From Streptomyces sp. AM 4-1-1 (lineage in GTDB: Bacteria > Actinomycetota > Actinomycetes > Streptomycetales > Streptomycetaceae): DNA of 64,000 nt. The stretch lies in NCBI RefSeq assembly GCF_029167625.1, contig NZ_CP119145.1:6448001-6512000 (forward strand), given 5' to 3'. The notes below the pieces were generated by a model that did not search any database, was not told the origin of the DNA, and worked only from the letters and a program-made list of their open reading frames with translations. Position numbers and translations under genes: made by a program. Shown here piece by piece: positions 18,019 to 26,070 of the stretch (the first letter of the stretch is position 1; each line of letters starts with the position of its first letter).

Positions 18019-18210
18019 ATGGCGAACATCAACCCGATCGAGCTGCAGAAGGCCCTCAAGGGCGCCGACTACCCGTCCAGCCGCGAGGACCTGGTCTCAC
18101 GGGCCAAGAAGAACGGCGCGGACGACGCCTTCGTCGAGAAGCTGTCGAGCGTGAGCAAGAAGAAGTTCGGCGGCCCCGACGAGGTGCAGAAGGCCGTGTT
18201 CGACCACTGA
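18019..18210 (+). CDS. DUF2795 domain protein
   Basis: A 63-residue protein made of one DUF2795 domain (PIELQKALKGADYPSSREDL, then AKKNGADDAFVEKL and KKFGGPDEVQKAVF). It resembles small helical actinobacterial proteins of unknown role, often present in several copies. ATG 18019 has an AGGAGG site 13 nt upstream. It is monocistronic and ends in a repeated sequence followed by a strong hairpin. Confidence 0.88.
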   Translation: MANINPIELQKALKGADYPSSREDLVSRAKKNGADDAFVEKLSSVSKKKFGGPDEVQKAVFDH

Positions 18211-18249
18211 ACACCCCGCACCACCGGCCGCTGAACACCCCGCACCACC
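18207..18249. repeat. 19-bp direct repeat straddling a stop codon
   Basis: ctgaacaccccgcaccacc occurs at 18207-18225 and again at 18231-18249 (period 24). The first copy contains the TGA stop codon of the DUF2795 gene, so this is a small tandem duplication at the 3' end of the gene. Confidence 0.7.
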
Positions 18250-18300
18250 CGCAGGGCGTACGGAGGGAACCGGACGCCCCCTGGCCGGCCGCGGAGCCGG

Positions 18301-18337
18301 TCCGGAGGCGGTGGCCACGGCGGTCACCGCCTCCGGA
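18301..18337. terminator. Hairpin terminator between convergent genes
   Basis: Arms 18301-18313 (tccggaggcggtg) and 18325-18337 (caccgcctccgga) pair perfectly. The stem extends inward by three more pairs, one of them G-U, leaving a 5-nt loop. It separates the DUF2795 gene (+) from the DUF6204 gene (-) and can serve both. Confidence 0.75.
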
Positions 18338-18356
18338 CGCCCGTGCGGCCGCGGCC

Positions 18357-18695
18357 CTACCGGCGGGACCTGTGGTTGATCTTCATCGTGTCCATGTCCG
18401 TCACCGTGGAACGCAGTTCGCCGTGCCCGTACCCACGCTCCCTCAGCGCGGTGCCGGCCCGGTCCTCGGCGATCGCGGCGGCCATCTCCTCGCCGTCCCG
18501 CGCGTCCGAGACCACCACGAAGCGGTAGCTGAAGTGCTTCAGCGCTGCGTCGTACGAGAGCGAGCCCTCCTCGCAGAACCGCATCGCCGACAGTCCGTGC
18601 GCCTCGACCTCGGCCAGCAGCCGGGCGCGCGCCTCGTCCGTCAATCCGTCCCACGTGCCACGCACGATCACCCGGTACGTGTGCTGTGTACTCAT
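18357..18695 (-). CDS. DUF6204 family protein
   Basis: A 112-residue soluble protein with no signal peptide or membrane helix. It opens with TYRVIVRGTWDGLTDEARAR and ends with TVTDMDTMKINHRSRR, which I recognise as a small conserved streptomycete family. Alternating strands and helices suggest a compact alpha/beta fold. Function is unknown. ATG 18695 has GGAG 7-8 nt upstream. The next leftward gene (VOC protein) ends 118 bp upstream, so they may share a transcript. Confidence 0.75.
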   Translation of the reverse strand: MSTQHTYRVIVRGTWDGLTDEARARLLAEVEAHGLSAMRFCEEGSLSYDAALKHFSYRFVVVSDARDGEEMAAAIAEDRAGTALRERGYGHGELRSTVTDMDTMKINHRSRR

Positions 18696-18813
18696 CCGTG
18701 CTCCGCCACCTTCCGCCCGCCGTCCTCCGGTCCGTCGCCCTTCGCGGGCGGCTCGGCGGCCAAGGGTACGGCCACCGGCACGCGCGAGGGCGGCGCCCCC
18801 GGGGCGCCACCGG

Positions 18814-19167
18814 TCAGACGGCCGGCCGCCGGTCCGCGTACTCGAAGACCGAACCGTCCGGATGCATCGCGATCAGGTTGCGGCCCACCGGGGTCGGCAC
18901 CGGGCCGACGAGGACACGGGCGCCTACATCGGTGAGTGCCGCGTGCGCCTCGTCGACGTTCTTGACGGCGATCGTCGCCGTCACCTTGCGCAGGATCTCA
19001 AGCTCCTCCTCCGGTCCGCTCATGAGGAGGAAGCAGCCGATGGCGGCGACCGAGACCCCGCCGCGCTCGAAGCGCAGCGCCGGAGAACTCGTGAGGCGCT
19101 CGTAGAAGACCACCGCGGCCTCCAGGTCGTCGACGCAGATGCGCAGCGTGGTTCCGAGGATTTCCAT
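18814..19167 (-). CDS. VOC (glyoxalase/bleomycin-resistance fold) family protein, single domain
   Basis: A 117-residue vicinal-oxygen-chelate protein: strands ILGTTLRICVDDLEAAVVFY and GPVPTPVGRNLIAMHPDGSV frame a single domain that normally dimerises. Typical metal ligands of glyoxalases are not all evident (no clear His near the N-terminus), so it may be a ligand-binding rather than a catalytic member. The ATG at 19167 has no Shine-Dalgarno sequence; TACCCT lies 7 nt before it, compatible with a leaderless mRNA. It sits between the DUF6204 and methyltransferase genes on the same strand. Confidence 0.82.
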   Translation of the reverse strand: MEILGTTLRICVDDLEAAVVFYERLTSSPALRFERGGVSVAAIGCFLLMSGPEEELEILRKVTATIAVKNVDEAHAALTDVGARVLVGPVPTPVGRNLIAMHPDGSVFEYADRRPAV

Positions 19168-19308
19168 ACCGAGAAGGGTAGTTCGGGATACCGGCGCGCG
19201 TGATCGATTCGGTCCGGACGGCGTCACGGTCGCCGGGTCCGATCGATGTCCGAAGCGCCGGGCGGGCGGCCGGAGCCGTGACCGGCCGTCCGGTCCGTGC
19301 GCCACCGG

Positions 19309-20118
19309 TCAGACGCGGCAGAGGACTTCGCCGTGCGGCACCATGAACCAGCCGTCGTCCCGCGCGCCCCAGGCGCGCCAGGCGGCGGCGATGCCCGCCA
19401 GTTCCCCGGCGCCCGCGTGCCCGCCCTCCACCGCCAGCTCCGCGTACACCGAACCGGTCGTGCGGTCGGCCCACAGCCCGCTCCACCAGGCCCGGCTCTC
19501 GGGGGTGGCGAAGCACCAGGTTGCGGCGGTCGGGGTGATGTCGGTGAAGCCGGCCCGACGGGCCCAGGAGAGCAGCCGCCGCCCCGCATCCGGTTCCCCG
19601 CCGTTGGCGCGGGCCACCCGCCCGTACAGCTCCTGCCACTCGGCCAGGGCGGGCACCTCCGGGTACCAGGTCATCGCGGCGTAGTCGCTGTCGCGGGCCG
19701 CGACGACGCCACCGGGGCGGCACACCCTGCGCATCTCGCTGAGCGCCCGTACGGGGTCTCCCACGTGCTGGAGCACCTGGTGGGCGTGGACGACGTCGAA
19801 GGAGTCGTCGGGGAAGTCCAGCGCGTGCACATCGGTGACGGCGAACTCGACGTTGTCCAGGCCGCGTTCGGACACGGCCGTCGCCGCCTGTTCCAGGACC
19901 CCCGGTGCGGTGTCGACCGCCGTCACCCGGCCTGGGGCCACCAGCTCCGCCAGATCGGCGGTGATCGTGCCCGGACCGCACCCGACGTCCAGCACGTCGA
20001 GTCCGGGTCGGAGTTCGGGGATCAGATAGGCCGCGGAGTTGGCGGCGGTGCGCCAGCGGTGCGAGCGCAGCACCGACTCGTGGTGGCCGTGGGTGTAGAC
20101 GGCGGTCTCCTTCGGCAT
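19309..20118 (-). CDS. Class I SAM-dependent methyltransferase
   Basis: A 269-residue methyltransferase. The SAM-binding motif I is LDVLDVGCGPGTITADLA, followed by the acidic loop (VTAVDTAPGVLEQA), motif II (FDVVHAHQVLQHVGD) and motif III (PGGVVAARDSDY). The order and spacing match the UbiE/Methyltransf_11 group, which methylates small molecules; the C-terminal third is substrate-specific and not recognised. ATG 20118 has GAGAGGA about 10 nt upstream. It is transcribed leftwards ahead of the VOC gene, with 141 bp between. Confidence 0.88.
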   Translation of the reverse strand: MPKETAVYTHGHHESVLRSHRWRTAANSAAYLIPELRPGLDVLDVGCGPGTITADLAELVAPGRVTAVDTAPGVLEQAATAVSERGLDNVEFAVTDVHALDFPDDSFDVVHAHQVLQHVGDPVRALSEMRRVCRPGGVVAARDSDYAAMTWYPEVPALAEWQELYGRVARANGGEPDAGRRLLSWARRAGFTDITPTAATWCFATPESRAWWSGLWADRTTGSVYAELAVEGGHAGAGELAGIAAAWRAWGARDDGWFMVPHGEVLCRV

Positions 20119-20301
20119 GGCCGTACGTCCTCTCTCGAACTCACCCGGCCCGAGCGGGCACCGGGTGCGCGGTGGAGGATTCACGGTACGCCGTCATGTC
20201 GCATCCTGAGATAGGCGTCTTGCGATGCGGACGACGCGCGGCGTCCCCGTACGCCGGATGGGCGGACGACCCGTGGTCGCCCGCCCCTCCTTCGTGCTCG
20301 T

Positions 20302-20332
20302 CCGCCGCGGCCCGGCAGGGGGCCCGCGGCGG
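20302..20332 (-). terminator. Hairpin just after the PAP2/diacylglycerol-kinase gene
   Basis: ccgccgcgg-ccc pairs with ggg-c-ccgcggcgg, a 12-bp stem with a one-base bulge, ending 5 nt past the stop codon of the leftward gene. Confidence 0.55.
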
Positions 20333-20337
20333 CCCGG

Positions 20338-21840
20338 TCAGATCGCCATCGGGCAGTAGACGGTCAGCGCCTCCGGCATCTTGTCGATCAGCAACTCCGC
20401 TCCGGAGTGGGCCACTTCACCGTCGTAGGCGTACGGGGTGCCCGGCGCGAGTCCGGAGATGTGCACCCGGCGGCGCCGCTCCGCCGCGTGCACGGGGGAG
20501 CGGGTCAGCGGCCCGGCGATCGCCGCCGCCAGCAGCCGCAGCCCGGGAGTCCGCCCGCCGTGCACCACCCGGACGTCCAGCAGTCCGTCCGCGAGGTTGT
20601 GGCGGCGGCCCGGCGCCGGGCCGACCCGCTGGAAGAGGCCGTTACCGACGAACAGCAGCCACAACGGCCGCCGCCTGCCCTCCACCTCGGCCTCCAGCGG
20701 CCGCTGCCCACGCAGTACGTCGAATGCCGCGAGCACCCCGGCGGGCCAGCCGCCGATCCGCGGCGCCCAGTGCTCCCGGTTCCGCACCAGCTCCGGATAG
20801 ACACCGAGACTGAAGGCGTTGAGGAAGTAGCCGTGCGCACCACCGGGCCCCTGGGGGCCGGGCCGGAACCGGCCGAGGTCCACCCGTACCGCCTCACCCG
20901 AGGCCAGAGCCGTACAGGTGTCGTGGACCGTCTCGATGCCCAGGTCGTACGCGAAGTGGTTGAGCGTCCCGCCGGGGAACACCGCCAGCGGCACGCCGTG
21001 CGTGGCGGCGACGGCCGCCGCCTGGTTGACCGTGCCGTCGCCCCCGCAGACGCCCAGCGCCCGGCAGCGCCCCGCCGCCTTCTCCAGGGTCGCGGACAGC
21101 TCCTCCGGGGGGCACTCCAGCACCTCGGCGCGCGGCAGCGCGTCCCGCACCAGCGCGGCGGTGGCCGTCGCGGTGCCCGACTCGCGGTTGACGACGACCA
21201 CCAGATCCTGCCCCGCGGGAAGCGCGGGTGCCTCGGCGGGCGGGCGGCCCGGCGCGGGCAGCTGCCCACGCGTCGGTACGACACCACGCAGGGCGAACGC
21301 CGCTCCTATGCCGAGCGCCGCACCGGCCAGCACATCGCTCGGATAATGCACCCCGGTGTAGACGCGGGACGCGGCGACGGCGACGGCGAGCGGGGCGACG
21401 GCGGCGCCCCAGCCCTTGGACTCAAGGGCGACACCGGTGGCGAAGGCGGCGGCCGACGCGGCGTGACCCGACGGGAAGGACGTGGTGATCGGCTGCCGCT
21501 TGAGCCGCCGTATCACCGGAACGGCGTCCAGCATCGGCCGCCGGCGGCGTACCGCGCCCTTGCCGATCGTGTTGATCGCGGTCGAGGCGACGGCGAGCGA
21601 GGCGACCCCGCGCATCGCGGCCCTGCGCGCCCGCGCGCTGCTGCCGAACGCCGCCATACCGGCGGCGGCGCCGAACCACAGCAGCCCGTGGTTGGCGCTG
21701 CGGCTGAGCCGGGGCAGCAGCGGCCCCGCCCCCGGCCAGTCGCGGCTGGCAACGCTCTGGAAGACGGCGAGGTCGCATTGGTGCAGCCAGGTCCGCAGTC
21801 GTGCGGACGAGGGGACTGGTGACGGTGTACTCGGTGGCAT
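20338..21840 (-). CDS. Fusion of PAP2 phosphatase and diacylglycerol/lipid kinase
   Basis: A 500-residue membrane-associated lipid enzyme with two opposite activities. Residues 1-195 are a type-2 phosphatidic acid phosphatase with KGAVRRRRP, SFPSGH and SRVYTGVHYPSD, the three catalytic motifs, plus several membrane segments. From about 210 comes a DAGK/LCB5-type kinase: VVVVNRESGT, the nucleotide motif GVCGGDGTVNQA, FPGGTLNHFAYDLG, and a C-terminal strand-rich domain ending near YDGEVAH. Fusions of this type are common in actinobacteria and should interconvert phosphatidate and diacylglycerol or a related lipid. ATG 21840 starts the conserved part; no strong Shine-Dalgarno sequence is seen. 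It diverges from the aminotransferase-like gene. Confidence 0.9.
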   Translation of the reverse strand: MPPSTPSPVPSSARLRTWLHQCDLAVFQSVASRDWPGAGPLLPRLSRSANHGLLWFGAAAGMAAFGSSARARRAAMRGVASLAVASTAINTIGKGAVRRRRPMLDAVPVIRRLKRQPITTSFPSGHAASAAAFATGVALESKGWGAAVAPLAVAVAASRVYTGVHYPSDVLAGAALGIGAAFALRGVVPTRGQLPAPGRPPAEAPALPAGQDLVVVVNRESGTATATAALVRDALPRAEVLECPPEELSATLEKAAGRCRALGVCGGDGTVNQAAAVAATHGVPLAVFPGGTLNHFAYDLGIETVHDTCTALASGEAVRVDLGRFRPGPQGPGGAHGYFLNAFSLGVYPELVRNREHWAPRIGGWPAGVLAAFDVLRGQRPLEAEVEGRRRPLWLLFVGNGLFQRVGPAPGRRHNLADGLLDVRVVHGGRTPGLRLLAAAIAGPLTRSPVHAAERRRRVHISGLAPGTPYAYDGEVAHSGAELLIDKMPEALTVYCPMAI

Positions 21841-22159
21841 GGCACTGCGAATACCCTGCTGGGCCGCACTGAACCAGCAGGCGCGCGCGAGAAGTGGCCG
21901 GAGGAGGCGCCCGGGGCGGCTCGCAGTCGTCCGCCGCACGGCCGGTGCGGCCGGCGGGCATGTCCTCGGCGGGTCGGGGCACCCGTCAGCCGTGATCGTG
22001 ACAGCGCCCGCCCCACCGGCCCGGAAGTGTGACACGGCCCCACGGGCCGGAGAGGCGGCCGGGCGTGAACCCTCGTATAACTCGTACAGAGGCGACTCGT
22101 ACGCAGGGCCCGGGAACGACGGACGGCACGGCAGCGACGGCGGCAGGAGGAGGCCCCGG
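21841..22159. other. 319-bp divergent region with a probable promoter
   Basis: The region separates the leftward lipid-enzyme gene from the rightward aminotransferase-like gene. TATAAC at 22076-22081 is a plausible -10 box for the rightward gene. An 8-bp direct repeat (actcgtac at 22080-22087 and 22095-22102, 15 bp apart) overlaps it and may bind a regulator. Confidence 0.4.
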
Positions 22160-23407
22160 ATGCGCGATGGTGACGGCGGCCCCGGCCGGGCCCGCCCGGG
22201 TGTGCGCGAGGACCGGGGGCCGGTCCGGTACGGGCCCGCCGAACCCGTCGCGGGCCTGCCCGTACTGCCCGGGTCGGCCGGGGTGCTGGCCGCGGCGGCG
22301 GGCCGCACCGAGCCGGAACCGCCCGGCGGCGGTCCCGAACTCCGCGAGGCCGCCCGTGCCTACTGGAGGCGGCGCGGACTGCGCGGCGGGCCCGAGAGCG
22401 TCGTCGCCGCCCCGGGGGCCCAGTCGCTGCTGCTCGCCCTCATCGCCGCGCACGGCGGTGACGTCCTGCTGCCCCGCCCCTGCGCCGCCACCTGGATGCC
22501 GCAGGCCCGGCTCCTAGGGCGGCCCGTGTACCCCGTCCCGACCCCCGCCGAGTGCGGAGGCGTGCCCGATCCGTACGCCCTCCTGGAGACCGTGCGCCGG
22601 GTGCGGGCCGAGGGCGGCAGGCCCCGGCTGCTGCTGCTCTCGCCGGTCGACGACCCCACCGCCACCGTCGCCCCGCCCGAGCTCGTCCGCGAGGCGTGCG
22701 AGGCCGCGGTCGGCGAGGGACTGCACATCGTCAGCGACGAGACCTGGCGCGACACCCTGCACCGGCCGGACGACACCGTGCCGCTCAGCCCCGCCGAGAT
22801 GTGCCCCGACGACGTCACCGTGGTCTGCGATCTGGCCGGGGCGCTCACCCCGGCCGCCTGGCCGGCCGCCGTGGCCCGCTTCCCGGCGACCGGCCGGGCC
22901 CGGCGGCGACAGGCCCGTACCCTCGACGTCCTCACCGCGCTCGGCGCGCTCGTCGCGGGACCCGTCGCCGCGGCGGCGGCGCACGCGCTGCGCGAACCGG
23001 AGAGCGTCACCGGACGAATACGGCGGAGCGCCGCCGCCCACGGACGCGTCGCCGCCGCCGCGCACCGGGCGGTCCTCTCCGCCGGGGCGCTCGCCAGGCC
23101 GCCCCAGGCGGGCCGGCACCTCTACGCCGACCTGGGGCCGCTGCGGTCCGGGCTCGCCGCGCGGGGCGTCACCGACTCCCTGGAACTGGAGGAGTACCTG
23201 ACCGCCCGGCTCCGTACGCCGACCCCCGGCGGGCACCGGTTCGGGGACGAACTGGGCGCGCTCCGGGCGCGGCTGGGCGTCGGCCCGTTGCTCGGCCCCA
23301 CCCCGCAGCGGCGGCTCGAAGCCCTCACCGCGGCCGAGCCGCTTGACCTGCCGCAGGTGACCGAGGCCCTGAGCGTCCTCGCGACGGCCCTGGACGAGCT
23401 CCGCTGA
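22160..23407 (+). CDS. Class I/II aminotransferase homologue lacking the PLP lysine
   Basis: A 415-residue protein with the fold-type I aminotransferase layout: cofactor-stacking region APGAQSLLLALI (residues 84-95), GDVLLPRPCAATW, and SDETWRD (192-198), which contains the Asp that contacts the PLP ring nitrogen. Where an active family member has S-x-S-K followed by W-R, this protein reads DLAGALTPAAWPAAV (224-238). The lysine that forms the internal aldimine is Gly227 and the following arginine is Pro235. It is therefore probably unable to transaminate. ATG 22160 follows GGAGGAGG. The frame is intact and codon bias normal, so it is maintained as a protein, perhaps with a binding or regulatory role. 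Confidence 0.8.
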   Translation: MRDGDGGPGRARPGVREDRGPVRYGPAEPVAGLPVLPGSAGVLAAAAGRTEPEPPGGGPELREAARAYWRRRGLRGGPESVVAAPGAQSLLLALIAAHGGDVLLPRPCAATWMPQARLLGRPVYPVPTPAECGGVPDPYALLETVRRVRAEGGRPRLLLLSPVDDPTATVAPPELVREACEAAVGEGLHIVSDETWRDTLHRPDDTVPLSPAEMCPDDVTVVCDLAGALTPAAWPAAVARFPATGRARRRQARTLDVLTALGALVAGPVAAAAAHALREPESVTGRIRRSAAAHGRVAAAAHRAVLSAGALARPPQAGRHLYADLGPLRSGLAARGVTDSLELEEYLTARLRTPTPGGHRFGDELGALRARLGVGPLLGPTPQRRLEALTAAEPLDLPQVTEALSVLATALDELR

Positions 23408-23543
23408 TGCGCACCGCGCGGACGCCGTCCGGCGTCCCCCGGCCGCCGGGCTCGGCCCCTCGACAGCGGGGGACCCGCCCCGCGACCCCGTACCCCGCAC
23501 CGGCCCTCCCGGCCCGGACCTCGACGACGACAGGAGCCATCCG

Positions 23544-24608
23544 ATGACCCAGCAGACAGGACGGCCGGGAAGCGCCGAACACCCCCGGCGACCGCTCACC
23601 GCGGCGGTACCGCGCACTTCCCTCGTCGACACCCCGCGTCCCCGCCCGCTCGGCGAACTCCGGCACTGGCCGAAGACGTTCGCCGACCGGCTCACCACCC
23701 CTCTCCCCGGGTTCAAGGGCATGACCCGGCTGGCCAGGGAACGCGCCGTGCGACCCGACGCGGAAGGACTCCGCGACATCCACCGGCTGCCCTACGCCCC
23801 CGAACCGCTGCCCGCGACCCGGGCGGACACCGTGGCGGTCACCTGGGCCGGACACGCCAGCTGGATCATCCGGGCGGGCGGGCTCACGATCCTCGCCGAC
23901 CCGGTCTGGTCACGCCGCATCCTCGGAACCCCGGCCCGGGTGACCCCCGTCGGGGTCCGCTGGGAGGACCTGCCGAAGATCGACGCGGTGGTCATCAGCC
24001 ACAACCACTACGACCACCTCGACGCCCCCACCCTGCGCAGACTTCCCAGACACACACCCCTGTTCGTGCCCGCCGGGCTCGGCCGCTGGTGCCGTCGCCG
24101 CCGGTTCACCCATGTCACCGAACTCGACTGGTGGGAGGCGGCCGAACTGGGCGGCGTACGTTTCGACTTCGTCCCCTCCCACCACTGGTCCAAACGCACC
24201 CTCACCGACACCTGCCGCTCGCTGTGGGGCGGCTGGGTGATCTCCGAGCGGCGGAGCGGGGAGTCCGGCCGGAAGATCTACTTCGCGGGGGACACCGGCT
24301 ACGGACACTGGTTCGAGGAGATCGGCCGCCGCCACCCCGGGATCGATCTGGCCCTGCTGCCGATCGGGGCGTACGAGCCGCGCTGGTGGCTCCGGGACGT
24401 GCACACCGACCCGGAGGAGGCGGTGCGGGCGTACGAGGACCTGGGCGCGCGGGCGATGGCACCGATGCACTGGGCGACGTTCCTGCTCTCCGCCGAGCCG
24501 GTGCTGGAGCCGCTGGCCCGGCTCCGTACCGCCTGGCGGCGGGCCGGTCACCCACGGGAACGGCTCTGGGACCTGCCCATCGGGGGTTCCCGGGTACTGG
24601 CGCCCTGA
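23544..24608 (+). CDS. Metallo-beta-lactamase-fold hydrolase (NAPE-PLD/UlaG-like)
   Basis: A 354-residue metallohydrolase. After about 90 residues the fold begins: VAVTWAGHASWIIRAGGLTI, then SHNHYDHLD (the H-x-H-x-D-H metal motif), FVPSHHWSKR, YFAGDTGYG (bridging Asp) and APMHWATF (last His). The pattern matches N-acyl-phosphatidylethanolamine phospholipase D-like proteins, which cleave phosphodiesters in lipids; the true substrate is unknown. ATG 23544 has AGGAG 8 nt upstream. It follows the aminotransferase-like gene by 136 bp. Its stop codon begins a tandem repeat. Confidence 0.87.
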   Translation: MTQQTGRPGSAEHPRRPLTAAVPRTSLVDTPRPRPLGELRHWPKTFADRLTTPLPGFKGMTRLARERAVRPDAEGLRDIHRLPYAPEPLPATRADTVAVTWAGHASWIIRAGGLTILADPVWSRRILGTPARVTPVGVRWEDLPKIDAVVISHNHYDHLDAPTLRRLPRHTPLFVPAGLGRWCRRRRFTHVTELDWWEAAELGGVRFDFVPSHHWSKRTLTDTCRSLWGGWVISERRSGESGRKIYFAGDTGYGHWFEEIGRRHPGIDLALLPIGAYEPRWWLRDVHTDPEEAVRAYEDLGARAMAPMHWATFLLSAEPVLEPLARLRTAWRRAGHPRERLWDLPIGGSRVLAP

Positions 24609-24644
24609 CCGCCCCTGACCGCCCCTGACCGCCCCTGACCGCCC
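24605..24644. repeat. Four perfect copies of a 10-bp repeat starting at a stop codon
   Basis: ctgaccgccc is repeated head-to-tail at 24605, 24615, 24625 and 24635. The TGA of the first unit is the stop codon of the metallo-beta-lactamase-fold gene, and each unit repeats it. It fills the short gap before the convergent DedA gene and probably arose by slippage. Confidence 0.85.
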
Positions 24645-24670
24645 GGCGCCCGGCGCTACCGGGGTCGTCC

Positions 24671-25291
24671 TCAGTGCCCGAAGCGGCCCCGCAGTCCACG
24701 CCATACCGCCGGTGCGCCGCTGATCAGCAGCGTCAGCCCCACCGCCGTCACCACCCCTTCCCAGGGCTCGGCGAAGAGCGAACCACCCAGGATGCCGATC
24801 AGCTGGTACGTCGCGGCCCAGGCCAGACAGGCGGGCACATCGCCGCGGGCGAACCGGCGCATCGGCGTCCGGCCCAGCAGACAGGCCAGCATCACCGGAA
24901 TCCGCCCGGCCGGTACCAGCCGGGACAGCACCAGGACCATCGCTCCGTGCTCGTCCAGCTTCTGCCGGGCCTGCGCGAGCCGTTCCGGCGCCGCCCGGTC
25001 ACTCAGCGTCCGCAGCCATTTCGAGCCGTTCCTGGACCGCACCCCCCGCTGCCCCAGCCAGTACAGACCGATGTCGCCGAGGAAGGCGGCCCCCGACGCC
25101 ACCCCGAACACCACGAGCAGCGCGAACGGTGACGTCTGGTGGAAGGCCACCACAGCCGCCGAACTCACCAGCGCCCCCGTCGGCACCACCGGTACCAGGG
25201 AGCCCAGCGTCACCAACAGGAACAGGGACGGGTAGCCGACCGCCTGCTGGGTGGACTCCGGGGGAAGCTGCCGGACGACCTCATGGATCAC
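24671..25291 (-). CDS. DedA-family membrane protein
   Basis: A 206-residue integral membrane protein of the DedA/SNARE-associated family, which includes undecaprenyl-phosphate and phospholipid flippases. Helices include YPSLFLLVTLGSLVPVVPTG, SPFALLVVFGVASGAAF and a C-terminal VVTAVGLTLLISGAPAVW. The family core G-D-I-G-L-Y-W-L-G is present, as is the signature LSRLVPAGRIPVMLACLLGR with its arginines. The GTG at 25291 overlaps the stop codon of the upstream hydrolase gene (GTGA), so translation is coupled. Coupling to a metallo-beta-lactamase-fold enzyme suggests lipid or cell-envelope substrates. Confidence 0.88.
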   Translation of the reverse strand: MIHEVVRQLPPESTQQAVGYPSLFLLVTLGSLVPVVPTGALVSSAAVVAFHQTSPFALLVVFGVASGAAFLGDIGLYWLGQRGVRSRNGSKWLRTLSDRAAPERLAQARQKLDEHGAMVLVLSRLVPAGRIPVMLACLLGRTPMRRFARGDVPACLAWAATYQLIGILGGSLFAEPWEGVVTAVGLTLLISGAPAVWRGLRGRFGH

Positions 25292-26070
25292 CGGCCGGTC
25301 TCCGGCCGCGTCCGCCCGCCGTGTCCGAGCAGGTGCACCGCCACCTCCGGGGCCAGCAGCGCGGCGTGCCGCAGGAACTCCTCGCCCGGCGAGTGGAACT
25401 CGTGCGGCCGGATTCCGTCCATGCCGATCGGCCAGTACGTGCCGTAGTGCACCGGCACGGCGGAGCGGGGGGACAGCTCGGCCAGTGCCAGCGCGGCCCG
25501 GCCCGCGTCGAGATGACTCGGACCGAGATACGGGCCCCAGCCGCCCACCGGCAGCAGCGCCACGTCGACCGGCCCGACCGCCTTCGCCATCCCGTCGAAC
25601 AGCCCGGTGTCCCCGGCGAAGTAGGTGCGCGCCTCGCCCTCGACCACATAGCCGAGGGCGGGGGAGCGGTGCGGCCCGACCGGCAGCCGCCTGCCGTCGT
25701 GGGCGGCGGGCACCGCCCGTACCCGTACCCCACCGGTCCGCACCTCGTCGCCCGGTGCCACCTCGGTGACGCGGAAGCTCCTGGTCCGGCTCAGGGACCG
25801 CAGCCCAGGCACGGCCCGCGTCGCGCCCAGCGGCACGACCAGCCGGCTGCCGGGGGCCAGCCGGGCCAGCGAGGGCAGATGCAGATGGTCGGAGTGCAGA
25901 TGCGAGATCAGCGTCACGTCCGCGAGGGCGGCCTCGGGCGGCGGCAGCGCGCCCCGGCGGCGGCGCAGATGGGCGAAGCGCCGTGCGAACAGCGGATCGG
26001 TCAGCACCCGGACCCCGGAGTCCTCGATCGTGCAGGTGGCATGTCCCCACCAGGTGATCTCCACCGGCAC
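25288..26070 (-). CDS. Metallo-beta-lactamase-fold hydrolase (UlaG-like), coupled to DedA
   Basis: A 260-residue single-domain metallohydrolase: VEITWWGHATCTIEDSG at the N-terminus, SHLHSDHLHLPSL (H-x-H-x-D-H), PAAHDGRRL, TYFAGDTGLF and a late histidine in VHYGTYWP. It is shorter than, and only distantly similar to, the hydrolase at 23544; the two genes converge around the DedA gene. GTG 26070 was chosen because GAGGAG lies 7 nt upstream and the conserved domain begins there. Its stop overlaps the DedA start by 4 bp. The substrate is unknown; a phosphodiester or lactone is usual for this fold. Confidence 0.87.
   Translation of the reverse strand: MPVEITWWGHATCTIEDSGVRVLTDPLFARRFAHLRRRRGALPPPEAALADVTLISHLHSDHLHLPSLARLAPGSRLVVPLGATRAVPGLRSLSRTRSFRVTEVAPGDEVRTGGVRVRAVPAAHDGRRLPVGPHRSPALGYVVEGEARTYFAGDTGLFDGMAKAVGPVDVALLPVGGWGPYLGPSHLDAGRAALALAELSPRSAVPVHYGTYWPIGMDGIRPHEFHSPGEEFLRHAALLAPEVAVHLLGHGGRTRPETGR

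Noticed and set aside
20407..21822. Rightward open frame opposite the PAP2/kinase fusion gene
   Set aside because: Shadow frame with Arg/Gly/Gln-rich composition and no ribosome-binding site.
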